DNA of 64,000 nucleotides from Parafrankia sp. EUN1f (GCF_000177675.1 NZ_ADGX01000020.1:16-64015), one strand, 5' to 3'; positions 15,568 through 24,451 are shown, counted from the stretch's first letter. The notes: generated by a model from the letters alone, not told the origin. Numbers and translations: made by a program.

Positions 15568-16401
15568 TCAGGCCAGATGGTCGAGGGCGCCGACTTCCAG
15601 GTAGATCTCGACGGGGGAGCGGGTGGTCGCCGCGAGCAGGGAGGCAGGCAACGTAGGGGCGTTGCCTGCCTTGTCCGGCGTCGTCTGGCTGACGTGCTCG
15701 GCGAGCGCGGCGAGCTGGCGCTCCCGGTAGCCGCGAGCGTCGACCAGCAGGGGCCTGACCTCGCGAACCCGGTGAACGGGGTCGCCGAACACCCGCCGCG
15801 GTGACCAGCCCTCGGTGCCGTACCCCCGTGTCCAGGGCCAGTGGGTCCACAGCCACACCCCGTACTCCAGAACCTGACCGGTGTAGCCGGTCATGGCAGC
15901 GGCCCGGCGAGCGGCCGCGCCGCTGGCGTTGTGGTCGGGGTGCCCCTCGCAGGAGACCGGGATGAGCATCTGCTCCGGCTGGCATGCCTCCAGCAGCTCG
16001 GCGAGCCGCGCGCTCACCTCGTCGACCCGGTCGGAGATTGCGCCGTCGGGAAAATCCAGGAAGTGCTGCTGCTTCGCGTCGACGCCGAGCCGGCCGCCGG
16101 CCTTGCGGGCCTCCTCCCGCCTGATCACCGCGAGCTCCGCCGGGCTGATACCCGAGCGAGGCGCGGCCGCGCCGTCACTCACCACGGCTATGTGCACCGG
16201 CCTGCCGGCCTCCCGCTTGCGCAGGATCGACACGCCGCAGCCGAGCGTCTCGTCATCGGGATGCGGGGCGACGACCAGGGCGGATGTCTGGGCCATCCGG
16301 ACCGTGAGATCCACACCGCGGCGTGCCCAGGCCCACCGGAAGCCGCGACGGAACGGCAGCAGCAACTCGTCCCGGCCCAGAAAGGTCGCCGCATCCGCCA
16401 C
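15568..16401 (-). CDS. PIG-L/LmbE-family deacetylase
   Basis: A 277-residue zinc-dependent N-acetyl-sugar deacetylase of the MshB/LmbE type. The zinc motif APHPDDE (about residues 45-51) and the second metal histidines in EGHPDHNAS are visible. Family members deacetylate GlcNAc-inositol in mycothiol synthesis, GlcNAc-PI, or antibiotic intermediates. It converges with the GT4 gene, a pairing seen in sugar-natural-product loci. GTG 16401 is preceded by TAGGGT and six bases, indicating a leaderless transcript. Confidence 0.9.
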   Translation of the reverse strand: MADAATFLGRDELLLPFRRGFRWAWARRGVDLTVRMAQTSALVVAPHPDDETLGCGVSILRKREAGRPVHIAVVSDGAAAPRSGISPAELAVIRREEARKAGGRLGVDAKQQHFLDFPDGAISDRVDEVSARLAELLEACQPEQMLIPVSCEGHPDHNASGAAARRAAAMTGYTGQVLEYGVWLWTHWPWTRGYGTEGWSPRRVFGDPVHRVREVRPLLVDARGYRERQLAALAEHVSQTTPDKAGNAPTLPASLLAATTRSPVEIYLEVGALDHLA

Positions 16402-16522
16402 GGCGTCACCCTACCCGCGGCTTTCGCCCGTCAGCGGGAGCCGACGCACCGGGCGGACGGGATGCCGGCTATGACCGCGCCGTTTCGAGCGACTCGGATC
16501 GGACGAGCGAAGACGCGGGCCC

Positions 16523-17062
16523 TTATGCGCTCAGCCCCGCGATCACCACATCGATCGCTCGGCTTATGGTTTGCGGTGTCGTCGGAGTGGTGGCGGATGC
16601 CTGGGCGAGTCCTCGGACCAGGAGATAGATCTCGTCGGCCCCGACGTCCCGGCGGATCGCCCCTGACCGCGCCGCGCGATCCAGGAGATCCTCGACGGTC
16701 GCGCGTAGCTTGTCCGCCGTCTGGCGGACGCTCGGCGGGAACTGTCCGTCCGGCATCTGGGACGCGAGGGTCAACTTCGTCGACCCGCCCTCGACCATGG
16801 TTCGCAGCAGGTCTCGGAACGCCTGTCCGGCGTCGGCTCGGCCGGCCAGGGTGGATGCCCGCTCATTGAGCAGGTCAAAGTGGCGGACCAGGGCTGCCTC
16901 CACCAGCGCGGCCTTCGTCGGAAAGTGGCGGAACACGGTCGCGATGCCGACCTCGGCGCGGCGCGCGACGTCCTCGGTGGAGCCGGCCGCGCCGTGCTCG
17001 CCGAACACCGCTTCGGCGGCGGCCAGGATGCGTTCGCGGTTGGCGACAGCGTTCCTCCGCAT
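16523..17062 (-). CDS. TetR-family transcriptional regulator
   Basis: A 179-residue regulator. ILAAAEAVFGEHGAAGSTED with VARRAEVGIATVFRHFPTKA is the TetR DNA-binding domain; the C-terminal domain (LLDRAARSGAIRRDVGADEI) resembles the SbtR-like group. ATG 17062 follows a good AAGGAGGTG site. It is divergent from the tandem SnoaL-like gene, with a near-perfect 26-bp palindrome between them. Confidence 0.92.
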   Translation of the reverse strand: MRRNAVANRERILAAAEAVFGEHGAAGSTEDVARRAEVGIATVFRHFPTKAALVEAALVRHFDLLNERASTLAGRADAGQAFRDLLRTMVEGGSTKLTLASQMPDGQFPPSVRQTADKLRATVEDLLDRAARSGAIRRDVGADEIYLLVRGLAQASATTPTTPQTISRAIDVVIAGLSA

Positions 17063-17094
17063 TGCGCACCTCCTTCCCGCCGGGACCAGGGCTT

Positions 17095-17120
17095 GCTAAC
17101 GAAGTCTAGACTCCGTTAGC
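17095..17120. promoter_or_regulatory. 26-bp palindrome, probable TetR operator
   Basis: Half-site GCTAACGAAGTCT at 17095-17107 and its partner at 17108-17120 are reverse complements with one mismatch (A versus C). The site is between the TetR start (17062) and the divergent gene at 17153. Size and symmetry fit a TetR dimer pair. Confidence 0.75.
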
Positions 17121-17152
17121 GTAGCGGAGTGGCGACTTCGTTTGGAGGCCCG

Positions 17153-17986
17153 ATGCTACCGACACCTGACCCGGCCGACATCGTTCGTAGGGTCGCCGCT
17201 GGCGTGAGTCGGCTGATAGCCGACGATCTCGCGCCTGACGAGCAGGAGCACCTGCTTGACGCGCTCGCCGGCCTGTACGGGGAGCGGACGGACGTCCGGC
17301 ATCCGTTTGCACCGTTGGGTGATCAACCATTGCGTACTCGCGCCGAACTGCGCCAGCACTTCGCCGGGTCGGCCGGGCGAGCAGCCGGCGTTCGGTCGTT
17401 CGCGCCGACGAACATGGTCGTGCACAGGACGGTGGATCCCGAGGTGGTGGTAGCGGAGTTCTCCTACTCCGGGTCGGCCGACCGCGGCGATTTCGCCGTG
17501 CCGTGCGTGTTCGTCGTCCGGGTCCGTGACGGGCGGATCGTTGAATCCCGTGACTACGGCGACCACATCGGCTTCGCCCGAGCCTTCGGCCAGCTCGAAT
17601 CGTTGGCCCGGGCGCTCACCGACGCGACCGTTCGCGCACCCGCCGAGCCGACGGAGACCCAGCTGAGTCGGGGCCTCGCGCTTCGCATGCATGTGGCGTT
17701 CAACGCGCTCGACCTACCAGCGGTCGACGAGATCTTCGCCGCTGACTTCTACAGTCACCCGCTCCGGTCCCGCGGGCCCGACATGGTCAAGGAACGGTGG
17801 CTCGCCATGCGTACAGCCGCACCGGACCTGCGCACGGAGGTTGTTGACCTGATCGCCGAGGACGACCGTGCGGTGATCCGTTCCAGGCTGACCAACGACA
17901 CCGGAGAACTCATCGAAGTCATCCGCGTCGCCGACGGACGGATCGCGGAGCTGTGGGGCGCTCGTACCGGTCCCGTAGCGGCGTGA
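17153..17986 (+). CDS. Tandem SnoaL-like (NTF2-fold) protein
   Basis: About 277 residues with two NTF2-like domains. The first (residues about 1-145) carries DVRHPFAPLG, VVVAEFSYSG and RVRDGRIVESRDYGDHI; the second (about 165-277) carries MHVAFNALDLPAVDEIF, AVIRSRLTND and RVADGRIAELWG. GGAGG precedes ATG 17153; a GTG at 17129 would place the ribosome site inside the gene. Likely repressed by the divergent TetR protein. Function unknown. Confidence 0.85.
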   Translation: MLPTPDPADIVRRVAAGVSRLIADDLAPDEQEHLLDALAGLYGERTDVRHPFAPLGDQPLRTRAELRQHFAGSAGRAAGVRSFAPTNMVVHRTVDPEVVVAEFSYSGSADRGDFAVPCVFVVRVRDGRIVESRDYGDHIGFARAFGQLESLARALTDATVRAPAEPTETQLSRGLALRMHVAFNALDLPAVDEIFAADFYSHPLRSRGPDMVKERWLAMRTAAPDLRTEVVDLIAEDDRAVIRSRLTNDTGELIEVIRVADGRIAELWGARTGPVAA

Positions 17987-18151
17987 CCCTGCGTCGCGAC
18001 CGGACTCTCGGCGTGGACGTCCATCGCGTCACCTGTTCGCTCGCGCCCCCGCTGCGGTCCTTCGCTCCGGCATCAGCGGAGCCGCAGATCGGAATCTGAC
18101 GCTTCATGGTCAGGCAAGTGCGGACTGCCTCGTCGGCGATCCGGACCCGAG

Positions 18152-18817
18152 CTATGCCGGAAGCGATCGGCCGGCATCGGCCTTGCGCAGGACAACCTCG
18201 AGGCTGATGCCCTCGGCGCGGATCGTCGCGCCGCCGAACGCGCTGTCCGTGGCCAGCTCCTCGAACCGGTCCGGTGAGTAGGCGCGGCGCCGTAGCCCGT
18301 GCAGCGTCCGTCTCGTCATGGCCCCGTTGATCCGGTTCAGGCGCATCGAGGCCACCTCGCGGTCGATGTCGGTCGCCGTGGCCAGGTGGTTCATGTCCTC
18401 GATGACCGCCGTGCCGTCGGGGCGCAGGACGCGGTGGATCTCGTCGAGCGCCTTCCCGGGGCGGGTGAAGTTCTTGAACGCGGCCTGGCAGACGATCAGG
18501 TCGAAGCTGTCCGCCGGGAAGGGCATCTCGGCCGCGTCGCCGTGCCGGACGTCGACGCGGACATCCGCCGCGGCGGCCTGCTCGGCGACAATGTCAACGA
18601 ACGTCCGGCTGATGTCGAGCGCGCTCACCGGGTACCGGCCCAGGCGCGCGATCTCGATGGCCAGGAAGCCGGGCCCGGGGGCGAGCTCCAGCACGGCCGC
18701 ACCGTCGGCCAGGCCGTCGGTGAGTGCGGCGGCCTGCTTCCGGTAGGCCTCGCGCTGGGGCCCGGTCCCGCGCAGGCGCGTATACCAGCGCGCGATCGGG
18801 CCCTCCATGGTCATCAT
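18152..18817 (-). CDS. Class I SAM-dependent methyltransferase
   Basis: About 221 residues. Motif I is VLELAPGPGFLAIEIARLG, motif II DISRTFVDIV, and LIVCQAAFKNFTRPGKALDE is the post-II strand; HRVLRPDGTAVIEDM is motif III. This is the UbiE/COQ5-like Methyltransf_11 type. ATG 18817 follows GAGAGG; a start ten codons upstream is weaker. It lies 61 bases downstream of, and probably in one operon with, the gene at 18879-19421. Substrate unknown. Confidence 0.9.
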   Translation of the reverse strand: MMTMEGPIARWYTRLRGTGPQREAYRKQAAALTDGLADGAAVLELAPGPGFLAIEIARLGRYPVSALDISRTFVDIVAEQAAAADVRVDVRHGDAAEMPFPADSFDLIVCQAAFKNFTRPGKALDEIHRVLRPDGTAVIEDMNHLATATDIDREVASMRLNRINGAMTRRTLHGLRRRAYSPDRFEELATDSAFGGATIRAEGISLEVVLRKADAGRSLPA

Positions 18818-18878
18818 GCCGAACCTCTCTCGTCGGCTGTCCCTCATCAGGTCGTCTCCCGGATCGGTCGGGCCTGAG

Positions 18879-19421
18879 TTACCGGCGCGGGTTGGTGTTG
18901 GTGGCAGCGGTGGCGGTGGTGGCGGAGGTCGAAAAGCTGGCGGCGGGATCGGCGACCGTCGGCTGGTGCCCGGCTCGCCGCGAGGCCCGCGCATCGGCCA
19001 GGAACTCGCGAGTGAAGATCGCTGACAGGACGGCGGCCCCGCTCCGGCGGACCCGGATCTCTCCCCGGTCGACCCGGCCGGTGAGACGGATCGTCCGCCC
19101 GGCGAGCGCGCCGCGGCCATGGGCGTCCTTGACCCGGCCTCGATGGTCGAAGCGCAGACCCCACTGGTCGACGATGGCGTCATCGGGCACCAGCAGCTTG
19201 AGTACCGAGCGGTCCAGATCGACCCGGACCTCGACATCGCCGGCCGGGATGCCGGGGGAGCGCAGGTCGAGCAGGGCGCCGCCCCGGCGAGCGCGGACCT
19301 CGAAGATCCGGGCGGTGGTCCAGTGGCCAAGCTTGTGCACGATGGCCTCGAACGCCTGGACGTGGACCGGTGCGTCGACCGCGTCGACCGCGTCGACCGC
19401 GTCGGCGGGGAGGTTTGCCAT
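18879..19421 (-). CDS. Hypothetical protein, possible LiaF/toastrack-like beta domain
   Basis: A 180-residue protein. The centre (DVEVRVDLDRSVLKLLVPDD, WGLRFDHRGRVKD, GRTIRLTGRVDRGEIRVRR) alternates short strands like the toastrack or LiaF C-terminal domain. The N terminus has a Val-Asp-Ala repeat from a 9-bp tandem repeat (about 19371-19405), and the C terminus is Thr/Ala-rich. ATG 19421 has AGGGGG upstream. First gene of a leftward unit, divergent from MarR across an inverted repeat. I do not recognise a function. Confidence 0.7.
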   Translation of the reverse strand: MANLPADAVDAVDAVDAPVHVQAFEAIVHKLGHWTTARIFEVRARRGGALLDLRSPGIPAGDVEVRVDLDRSVLKLLVPDDAIVDQWGLRFDHRGRVKDAHGRGALAGRTIRLTGRVDRGEIRVRRSGAAVLSAIFTREFLADARASRRAGHQPTVADPAASFSTSATTATAATNTNPRR

Positions 19422-19459
19422 CGTGGACCCCCTAGGGTGAAGGTAGTGGTCGTTGGCCG

Positions 19460-19500
19460 AGTATCTCGGTCGAGCAAGTATCTCGGCAAAACGAGATACT
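19460..19500. promoter_or_regulatory. AGTATCTCG operator between divergent MarR and leftward operon
   Basis: AGTATCTCG occurs at 19460-19468 and 19477-19485, and its exact complement CGAGATACT at 19492-19500. The last two form a perfect 9-bp inverted repeat with spacer GCAAAA. The repeats occupy the short divergent promoter region. Confidence 0.7.
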
Positions 19501-19517
19501 AGGAGAGGCGAGAGAGT

Positions 19518-19955
19518 TTGTCGAACGACGATGGCCGTGCCCGGATGGAGGCGGACGTCCTCGCCGCGGTCGTCCGCATGATCGCGGGGGCGGTCCTCTA
19601 CAGCCACGAGGTGGCGGAGAAGATCGGGCTCGGCCCTAGCGACACGCAGTTCCTGACCCTCCTTGACGTGCACGGACCGCTGACGCCAGGGCGGTTGGCC
19701 GACCTGAGCGGCCTGCGGACCGGCACGGTCACCGGAGTGCTCGACCGCCTCGAGCGCGCCGGTTACGTCCGCCGGGAGCGCTCCGTCGAGGACCGGCGGA
19801 AGGTCATCGTGTCCCGCGTCGAGGAGCGGATCGCCACGGACATGGGCGCGTTCTACGGTTCCAAGGGAGCCGGCCTGATGGAGCTGCTCGACCGCTACGA
19901 CGACGCCGAGCTGGCGATCGTGGCCGACTTCGTCACCCGCCTCGCCCAGCCCTGA
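19518..19955 (+). CDS. MarR-family transcriptional regulator
   Basis: A 145-residue MarR protein. LGPSDTQFLTLLDVHGPLTP, GRLADLSGLRTGTVTGVLDR and LERAGYVRRERSVEDRRKVI show the recognition helix and wing with the usual DxRR motif. Start is TTG 19518 after a purine-rich run, or ATG 19545. It probably represses the divergent hypothetical/methyltransferase operon and itself through the AGTATCTCG sites. Confidence 0.9.
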   Translation: MSNDDGRARMEADVLAAVVRMIAGAVLYSHEVAEKIGLGPSDTQFLTLLDVHGPLTPGRLADLSGLRTGTVTGVLDRLERAGYVRRERSVEDRRKVIVSRVEERIATDMGAFYGSKGAGLMELLDRYDDAELAIVADFVTRLAQP

Positions 19956-20022
19956 GCGGGAGCCCGGCCGCACCGCGCCGGGTGCCCGGCCGGCGCGGAC
20001 AGGAGGTGTCGGGCCGGAGGCG

Positions 20023-20709
20023 CTATGGCGTTCCGGACGGTACCGGTGGTGCGGGCGGTGCGGGCGGTGCGGGCGCTGGTTGCGGCGGCGGTGTTCTCGT
20101 GGCCAGCTCGGCTTCGATGTCGGGCAGCCAGAACGCCACTTCGAGGGTTTTGAGAGCAGCCCAGTGGGACAGTTCATGCCCGGCCCGCGTCGCGCCGACG
20201 AATCCCGCGAGGAAGGCCGCCACGCCGAACGCCGCCAAACCCCGCTCGTGGCTTACGACCAGCTCGACCGCGGCGACGACCGTGGCCAGGAGCATGGCAA
20301 GCCCGGCGTTGCGCAACGCTATTCCGCTGGCTCGCAGCCGGCTTATTTCCACCGCGGAGTCGGGTGCTTTGACCTCGATGGCCGCGAAGACGAGCGCCGG
20401 GTCGACCCGGACGAACGCCATCGACCGGGCGCCGGGAAAGCGGTCGAGGAACTCCCGCCGAGCATCGCGCCCCTGGCCCAGCCACCGTGGCATCCGCCGC
20501 CCCAGGAACCGGCGCGGGGCGTAGGTCAGATGGCCGAGCAGGTAGCTGGCGATGATCCCGCCCGCGATCAGCAGGGTGGAGTTGAGGTCGCCGACCTGCC
20601 CGAGATCGATCCACGACGCCCGGTCCAGGACGTACAGCAGCAGCGTCAGGTACAGCGAGCCGGGAACGGAGTAGGCGAAGATGTCGAAGACGCCGAGGCT
20701 GAGATTCAC
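20023..20709 (-). CDS. Membrane protein of unknown function
   Basis: A 228-residue protein with hydrophobic segments near LGVFDIFAYSVPGSLYLTLL, LLIAGGIIASYLLGHL, GLAMLLATVVAAVELVV and FGVAAFLAGFVGA, so perhaps four membrane spans. The C terminus is a Pro/Ala-rich tail. GTG 20709 is chosen because GAGGAGAGC precedes it. I do not recognise the family. No clear operon partner. Confidence 0.78.
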   Translation of the reverse strand: MNLSLGVFDIFAYSVPGSLYLTLLLYVLDRASWIDLGQVGDLNSTLLIAGGIIASYLLGHLTYAPRRFLGRRMPRWLGQGRDARREFLDRFPGARSMAFVRVDPALVFAAIEVKAPDSAVEISRLRASGIALRNAGLAMLLATVVAAVELVVSHERGLAAFGVAAFLAGFVGATRAGHELSHWAALKTLEVAFWLPDIEAELATRTPPPQPAPAPPAPPAPPVPSGTP

Positions 20710-20859
20710 GCTCTCCTCTGTCCGGTCGTTCGTGTCCCACCCGACTCGGACCGAGCCCCGGTGCGCGCATGGTCGTTGGCACCGCACGCCGCACGGTGCC
20801 GCTGACTCTCCATGAGTGATTCTGCCGTGATCTACATCGAGCTGACCACTCCGGCGCCG

Positions 20860-22134
20860 CTACCTTGTGACGCCGGCCCGGGCGGCCAGCCAGCCCGCCA
20901 TCGCGCGAACTCCGTAGCCGACTGCCCGCTCATCGGGATCGAAGGCGCCGAAATGCGGGTAGCTGGTCTCGACGGCCGCGCCGGGCGCGCGTACGCCGAG
21001 AAAGGTGTAGGTGCCGGGGTACCGGTCGAGGAAAAGCGCGAAGTCCTCACCGCTGTACGGGATCGCGGCCTCGATCGCCGCCACGTGATCGCCACCGAGC
21101 GCCCGCTGCAGGTGTCCCTCGATCGCGTGGCCGTCCCGCTCCGAGCAGACCAGCGCGGGAAACGGCGTGGCAGGGAAGTCGGCTGCTGCGCCTTCCGACC
21201 GCGCGAGATGTTCGACGTCCGCGCGGATCTCGGTGTACCGGTTCGGCGGCCAGCATCGGTAGGACAGTCGGACCACAGCGCCGACGGCCTGGGCCTGCAT
21301 GAAGACGAACGTCGAGAGCGGACTGGACGGGGTCTGCAGGGCGGTGACAAGGCGCTCCAGGTCCTCGGAGGTGGCGGGGCGGGGTACCGTGCCGATAGCG
21401 CCGATCTCGCCGGCGAGCCGCGCGGCCCGGGTGGATGCGTCGGCGCCGGCGAGCGTGACGGTTCCGCGGTCCTGGCCCGGCAGGCCGTAGCCGGGTGTGA
21501 CGAGAAATCGGCCGACCGGGAGCGGGCCGCAGTGCAGGGCATGGATCTCCGCGGGTCGGACCTGGCTGAACACGCCGTCAGCGAGCATCGCCGCCGCGCC
21601 GGTGAGGGACTCCTCGGCCGGTTGGAAGACGAACACCACCGAGCCGGCGAGCTGGGCGCGTAGCCGGGCGAGGACCTGCGCGGCGCCGACTCCGATCGCG
21701 ATGTGGAGGTCGTGCCCGCACAGGTGCGCCGCCACCGCACCGCCGTTGATCTGCCCGTCTGGCGGGACCGCGTCCATGTCCGCCCGATAGGCGATCGTCC
21801 GGCCCCGACGGGAGCCGTGCAGCACGGCCACGACTCCGTAGCCGCCGACGCCCGTGGTGACGTCGAGCCCGGCCGCTCGCAGCCGTCCCGCCACCAGCTC
21901 GGACGTCCGACGTTCCTGCCCTGCGGTCTCGGGGTGGCGATGGATGTCGCGGCGGAGCTCGATGAGGTCGCGATCCAGGCGGGCAGCGACCGCGTTCAGT
22001 GCGGACTGGCTGATGGGCCCTGAGGCCAGTTCGTGTGCTGACGCCCAGACCGGGGTCAGGCCCGCCCAGGTCACGCCCGCGACTGCGCCGCCGATGACAG
22101 CGCGCCGGTCCGGGCGGTGGTCCGTGTTCGACAT
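20860..22134 (-). CDS. Tat-exported M20-family amidohydrolase/peptidase
   Basis: A 424-residue protein. The N terminus RPDRRAVIGGAVAGVTWAGL is a twin-arginine-type signal. LRRDIHRHPETAGQE, AYRADMDAVP, LCGHDLHIAIG and FVFQPAEESLTGA give the metal-binding His, Asp and Glu residues of the M20D amidohydrolase group (hippurate or N-acyl amino acid hydrolases); IPYSGEDFALFLDRYPGTYT is the C-terminal motif. It likely hydrolyses an N-acyl amide outside the membrane. Start ATG 22134 lacks a strong ribosome site. Confidence 0.88.
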   Translation of the reverse strand: MSNTDHRPDRRAVIGGAVAGVTWAGLTPVWASAHELASGPISQSALNAVAARLDRDLIELRRDIHRHPETAGQERRTSELVAGRLRAAGLDVTTGVGGYGVVAVLHGSRRGRTIAYRADMDAVPPDGQINGGAVAAHLCGHDLHIAIGVGAAQVLARLRAQLAGSVVFVFQPAEESLTGAAAMLADGVFSQVRPAEIHALHCGPLPVGRFLVTPGYGLPGQDRGTVTLAGADASTRAARLAGEIGAIGTVPRPATSEDLERLVTALQTPSSPLSTFVFMQAQAVGAVVRLSYRCWPPNRYTEIRADVEHLARSEGAAADFPATPFPALVCSERDGHAIEGHLQRALGGDHVAAIEAAIPYSGEDFALFLDRYPGTYTFLGVRAPGAAVETSYPHFGAFDPDERAVGYGVRAMAGWLAARAGVTR

Positions 22135-22393
22135 GGCTTCAGACTGGTGCGAGATCAGGGAAACCACACTGCCGCCAGCCACCGTTCCGATCTGGGGGCC
22201 AGCCCCACCCCGTGGCCTGGCCGCGCAGGCTCGCCGAGTCAAACAGGTGGCCGCAACCGGCCACCGGAAATCGGTTTTCTGGATGCCGGCGGAGCTCTCG
22301 TCGATGATGAGCCCGCCAGGCGTGTCACCGACACCATTCGATCCTTTTGGCGGTTACGACTCAATTCCAACGCGCGACACTACGGAGATCTCG

Positions 22394-22894
22394 ATGTGGT
22401 CAAGAATCAGAGCAGCTCTTCTCCTCGTTCCGGTTGCACTTGTGACGCTGATCGCCGGCTCTGTCCCCACGGCTAACGCCGCTGTCATCGTTCCGGTTAC
22501 GTCGTGCACGAAATTCACCTCCGGCACCGTCATGGTGCCCGCTCCCTTCCTCCAGACAATTTACGGTCCGATTTCCCACGGTACCCGAGTCTCGGGGCCG
22601 CACGTGAATCAAATCGCCGAGGCCGGCCTCTTCAGCTCAGTCGCCAACAGCTTCAATCCCACCGGAATTTCCACCAGCTCCTACTCCGAAAGTTTCAAGC
22701 TGGAAACCAATTTTGGCTCCAGCGACGGAGTGGTGGGGCTCTTCTGTGGCTACCGGAAGCTGGAGACCTCCTACGGCCCCGTCGTCTTCGGGATCCAGTA
22801 CTCGATGTCGAATCCCACCGGCCGATTCGGCAATGTGAACCTCCTGGCCAACCGGTTCTTCCCGGACGGCGGCGGCTGGCTTCCGCTCGCCTGA
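22394..22894 (+). CDS. Secreted protein of unknown function
   Basis: A 166-residue precursor. Residues 1-29 (two Arg, then LLLVPVALVTLIAG, then an Ala-rich ANA cleavage region) are a Sec signal peptide. The mature part is Ser/Asn/Gly/Phe-rich with two cysteines (about residues 37 and 118), possibly disulfide-linked. Base composition is lower in GC than the neighbours. ATG follows CGGAG. No family recognised; likely extracellular. Confidence 0.8.
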   Translation: MWSRIRAALLLVPVALVTLIAGSVPTANAAVIVPVTSCTKFTSGTVMVPAPFLQTIYGPISHGTRVSGPHVNQIAEAGLFSSVANSFNPTGISTSSYSESFKLETNFGSSDGVVGLFCGYRKLETSYGPVVFGIQYSMSNPTGRFGNVNLLANRFFPDGGGWLPLA

Positions 22895-22933
22895 CTGCCG
22901 GCGTCCTGACAGGGCAGCCGCAGCCCGACGCGT

Positions 22934-23040
22934 TTACCGGGAGCCGGTTTCGCTGTGGGTTCGGTCGATGAGAGCGGCGATGCCGTCGAGGATCCGGTCC
23001 ACGCCGAAGAGGAACTCCTCGCGGCTGGCGCCCCACCACG
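22934..23040 (-). pseudogene. TetR-family regulator, 3' remnant
   Basis: On the minus strand from about 23040 the frame reads ASREEFLFGVDRILDGIAAL and ends in TAA at 22934. This is the final helix typical of TetR regulators of drug ABC exporters (FEFGLDxILDGI). Everything upstream, including the DNA-binding domain, is absent; the sequence beyond the break belongs to an ABC permease remnant on the other strand. Confidence 0.65.
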
Positions 23041-23043
23041 TCC

Positions 23044-23418
23044 GGGCTGAGATGGCTCGCGGCCGTCGCAATGATCATCTTCTTCATCTTCACGCTGTCG
23101 TGGCTGGCCGCCGCGGTCGGTCTGCTCGCTGGCGGGCCCGAGGCGGCGAACTCGTTCACGTTCGTGCTGATGTTCATCCCGTATGTCAGCACGGCTTTCG
23201 TCCCAGCCCGCACAATGCCGACCGCACTCCGCGGCTTCGCGGAGCACCAGCCCTTCACGCCGATCATCGAGACCATGCGCGGGCTGTGGATGGGACAGAC
23301 CTCGACCGGCGTGGCGCTCGGCCACGAGGCGTGGGTCGCGATCGCCTACTGCCTGGGCATCCTCGTAGTCTCCTTCGCCGGCGCGTCCTGGCTGTTCCGT
23401 CACCGCACCGCGGTGTGA
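23044..23418 (+). pseudogene. ABC-2 permease (DrrB-like), 3' remnant
   Basis: The frame from about 23044 reads LRWLAAVAMIIFFIFTLSWL, then EAANSFTFVLMFIPYVSTAF, MPTALRGFAEHQPFTPIIET, and a last membrane helix before FRHRTAV. This is the second half of daunorubicin-resistance-type permeases, which are about 250 residues. The first half is missing, as is the ATPase gene that should lie before it. It abuts the TetR remnant, its likely former divergent repressor. Confidence 0.8.
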
Positions 23419-23427
23419 TCCCAGCCG

Positions 23428-24192
23428 TCATGGACCTGCGCGGTTGGTGGCCTCGAAGGTCCAGACCTCGGTGCCCGCGGTGGGGGATCGGCCCACCTTG
23501 TAGTCGGCATGCACGGCAACCGTGGTGAGGCCAGCCTCCTGGAGGAGGTCGTCGAACTCGTCGAGGTCCCAGATCTGGAGGGTGAACGGCTCCAGCTCGG
23601 CCTGCGCCAGGCGGCCGTCGCGCCACAGCTCGTACCGGCACCAGCTGGTCTGGCACCGGGGGTCGGTGGGCAGGCCGGGATGACAGGTGAGAGTGATCAG
23701 ATCCGCGCCGTGCCACCAATGGCCCAGTGGCTCGGGCTGAGCGGGTGGGTTGATCGGCTCGACGTCGACGATGAGCCGTCCGCCCGGCACGAGGCTTTCC
23801 CGGATGTTCCGCAGCGCCTGGCGCGCCCGCTCCCGGCCGGTCACCAGGGCGAACGAGCCCGCGGGAATGATGACCGCGTCGAAGGCGGCCGGCTCGCGGA
23901 AGGCGACCATGTCCGCCTCGAACAGCACGGGGTCGAGGCCGTGCGCGGCGCAGTTGTCGCGGCAGATCGTGAGCATGTGGGCGGACGTGTCGTAGCCGCG
24001 CACCCGAAGCCCACTCTGGAGCAGCGGAATCAGAATCCGGCCGGTTCCCACGGCCGGTTCCAGGATCTCGCCGCCGACCTCGGCCAGCAGGGTCCGGTAG
24101 AACTCGACGTCCCCGAACGAGGTCCCGATCGGTTTGTCCAGCTGGTAAACCAGCGAGCACAGCCGTCCATACCGCGGCGGCGCCTCGGTCAT
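23428..24192 (-). CDS. Class I SAM-dependent methyltransferase
   Basis: A 254-residue protein. ILEPAVGTGRILIPLLQSGL is motif I, VRGYDTSAHMLTICRDN motif II, AFDAVIIPAGSFALV the post-II strand, and SLVPGGRLIVDVEPI motif III. The size and start (LVYQLDKPIGTSFGDVEFY) match a group annotated as class I methyltransferases in actinomycetes. AGGGGAGAGGC precedes ATG 24192. Converges with the ABC permease remnant. Substrate unknown. Confidence 0.9.
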   Translation of the reverse strand: MTEAPPRYGRLCSLVYQLDKPIGTSFGDVEFYRTLLAEVGGEILEPAVGTGRILIPLLQSGLRVRGYDTSAHMLTICRDNCAAHGLDPVLFEADMVAFREPAAFDAVIIPAGSFALVTGRERARQALRNIRESLVPGGRLIVDVEPINPPAQPEPLGHWWHGADLITLTCHPGLPTDPRCQTSWCRYELWRDGRLAQAELEPFTLQIWDLDEFDDLLQEAGLTTVAVHADYKVGRSPTAGTEVWTFEATNRAGP

Positions 24193-24346
24193 GCCTCTCC
24201 CCTTCGGACGCGCACGCGTTGAGTTGCCGGATCAGGGCGCTGGCAGGATGTCGGCGCGCGCATCAGCGTACTGATTGACGTTCGCTGGCCGTGACGAGCC
24301 GGCGCCCAGGGGGCCGGGGCTGATCGGGCAGCAGCCGGCCGGCCGG

Positions 24347-24451
24347 TCAGACGGGCGCCGCGTCGACGTCGGTCGAGCGGCTGACGGCGTCCCATGAGTC
24401 GAGGTCGGCCCGGCGCCGGTCCTGAGCGACCCGAATCGACTCGACCGCGTC
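24347..24451 (-). pseudogene. SDR C-terminal scrap, near-duplicate of the one at 28.1 kb
   Basis: On the minus strand about 35 codons encode DAVESIRVAQDRRRADLDSW and DAVSRSTDVDAAPV before a stop at 24347. The DNA is nearly identical to 28090-28195, the end of the SDR remnant there. The rest of the gene is missing. From 24452 to 24613 I see nothing recognisable. Confidence 0.75.

Noticed and set aside
18152-19489. Single large protein joining methyltransferase and upstream hypothetical gene
   Set aside because: The upstream part is the shadow of the 18879-19421 gene; a ribosome site before 18817 supports a separate methyltransferase.
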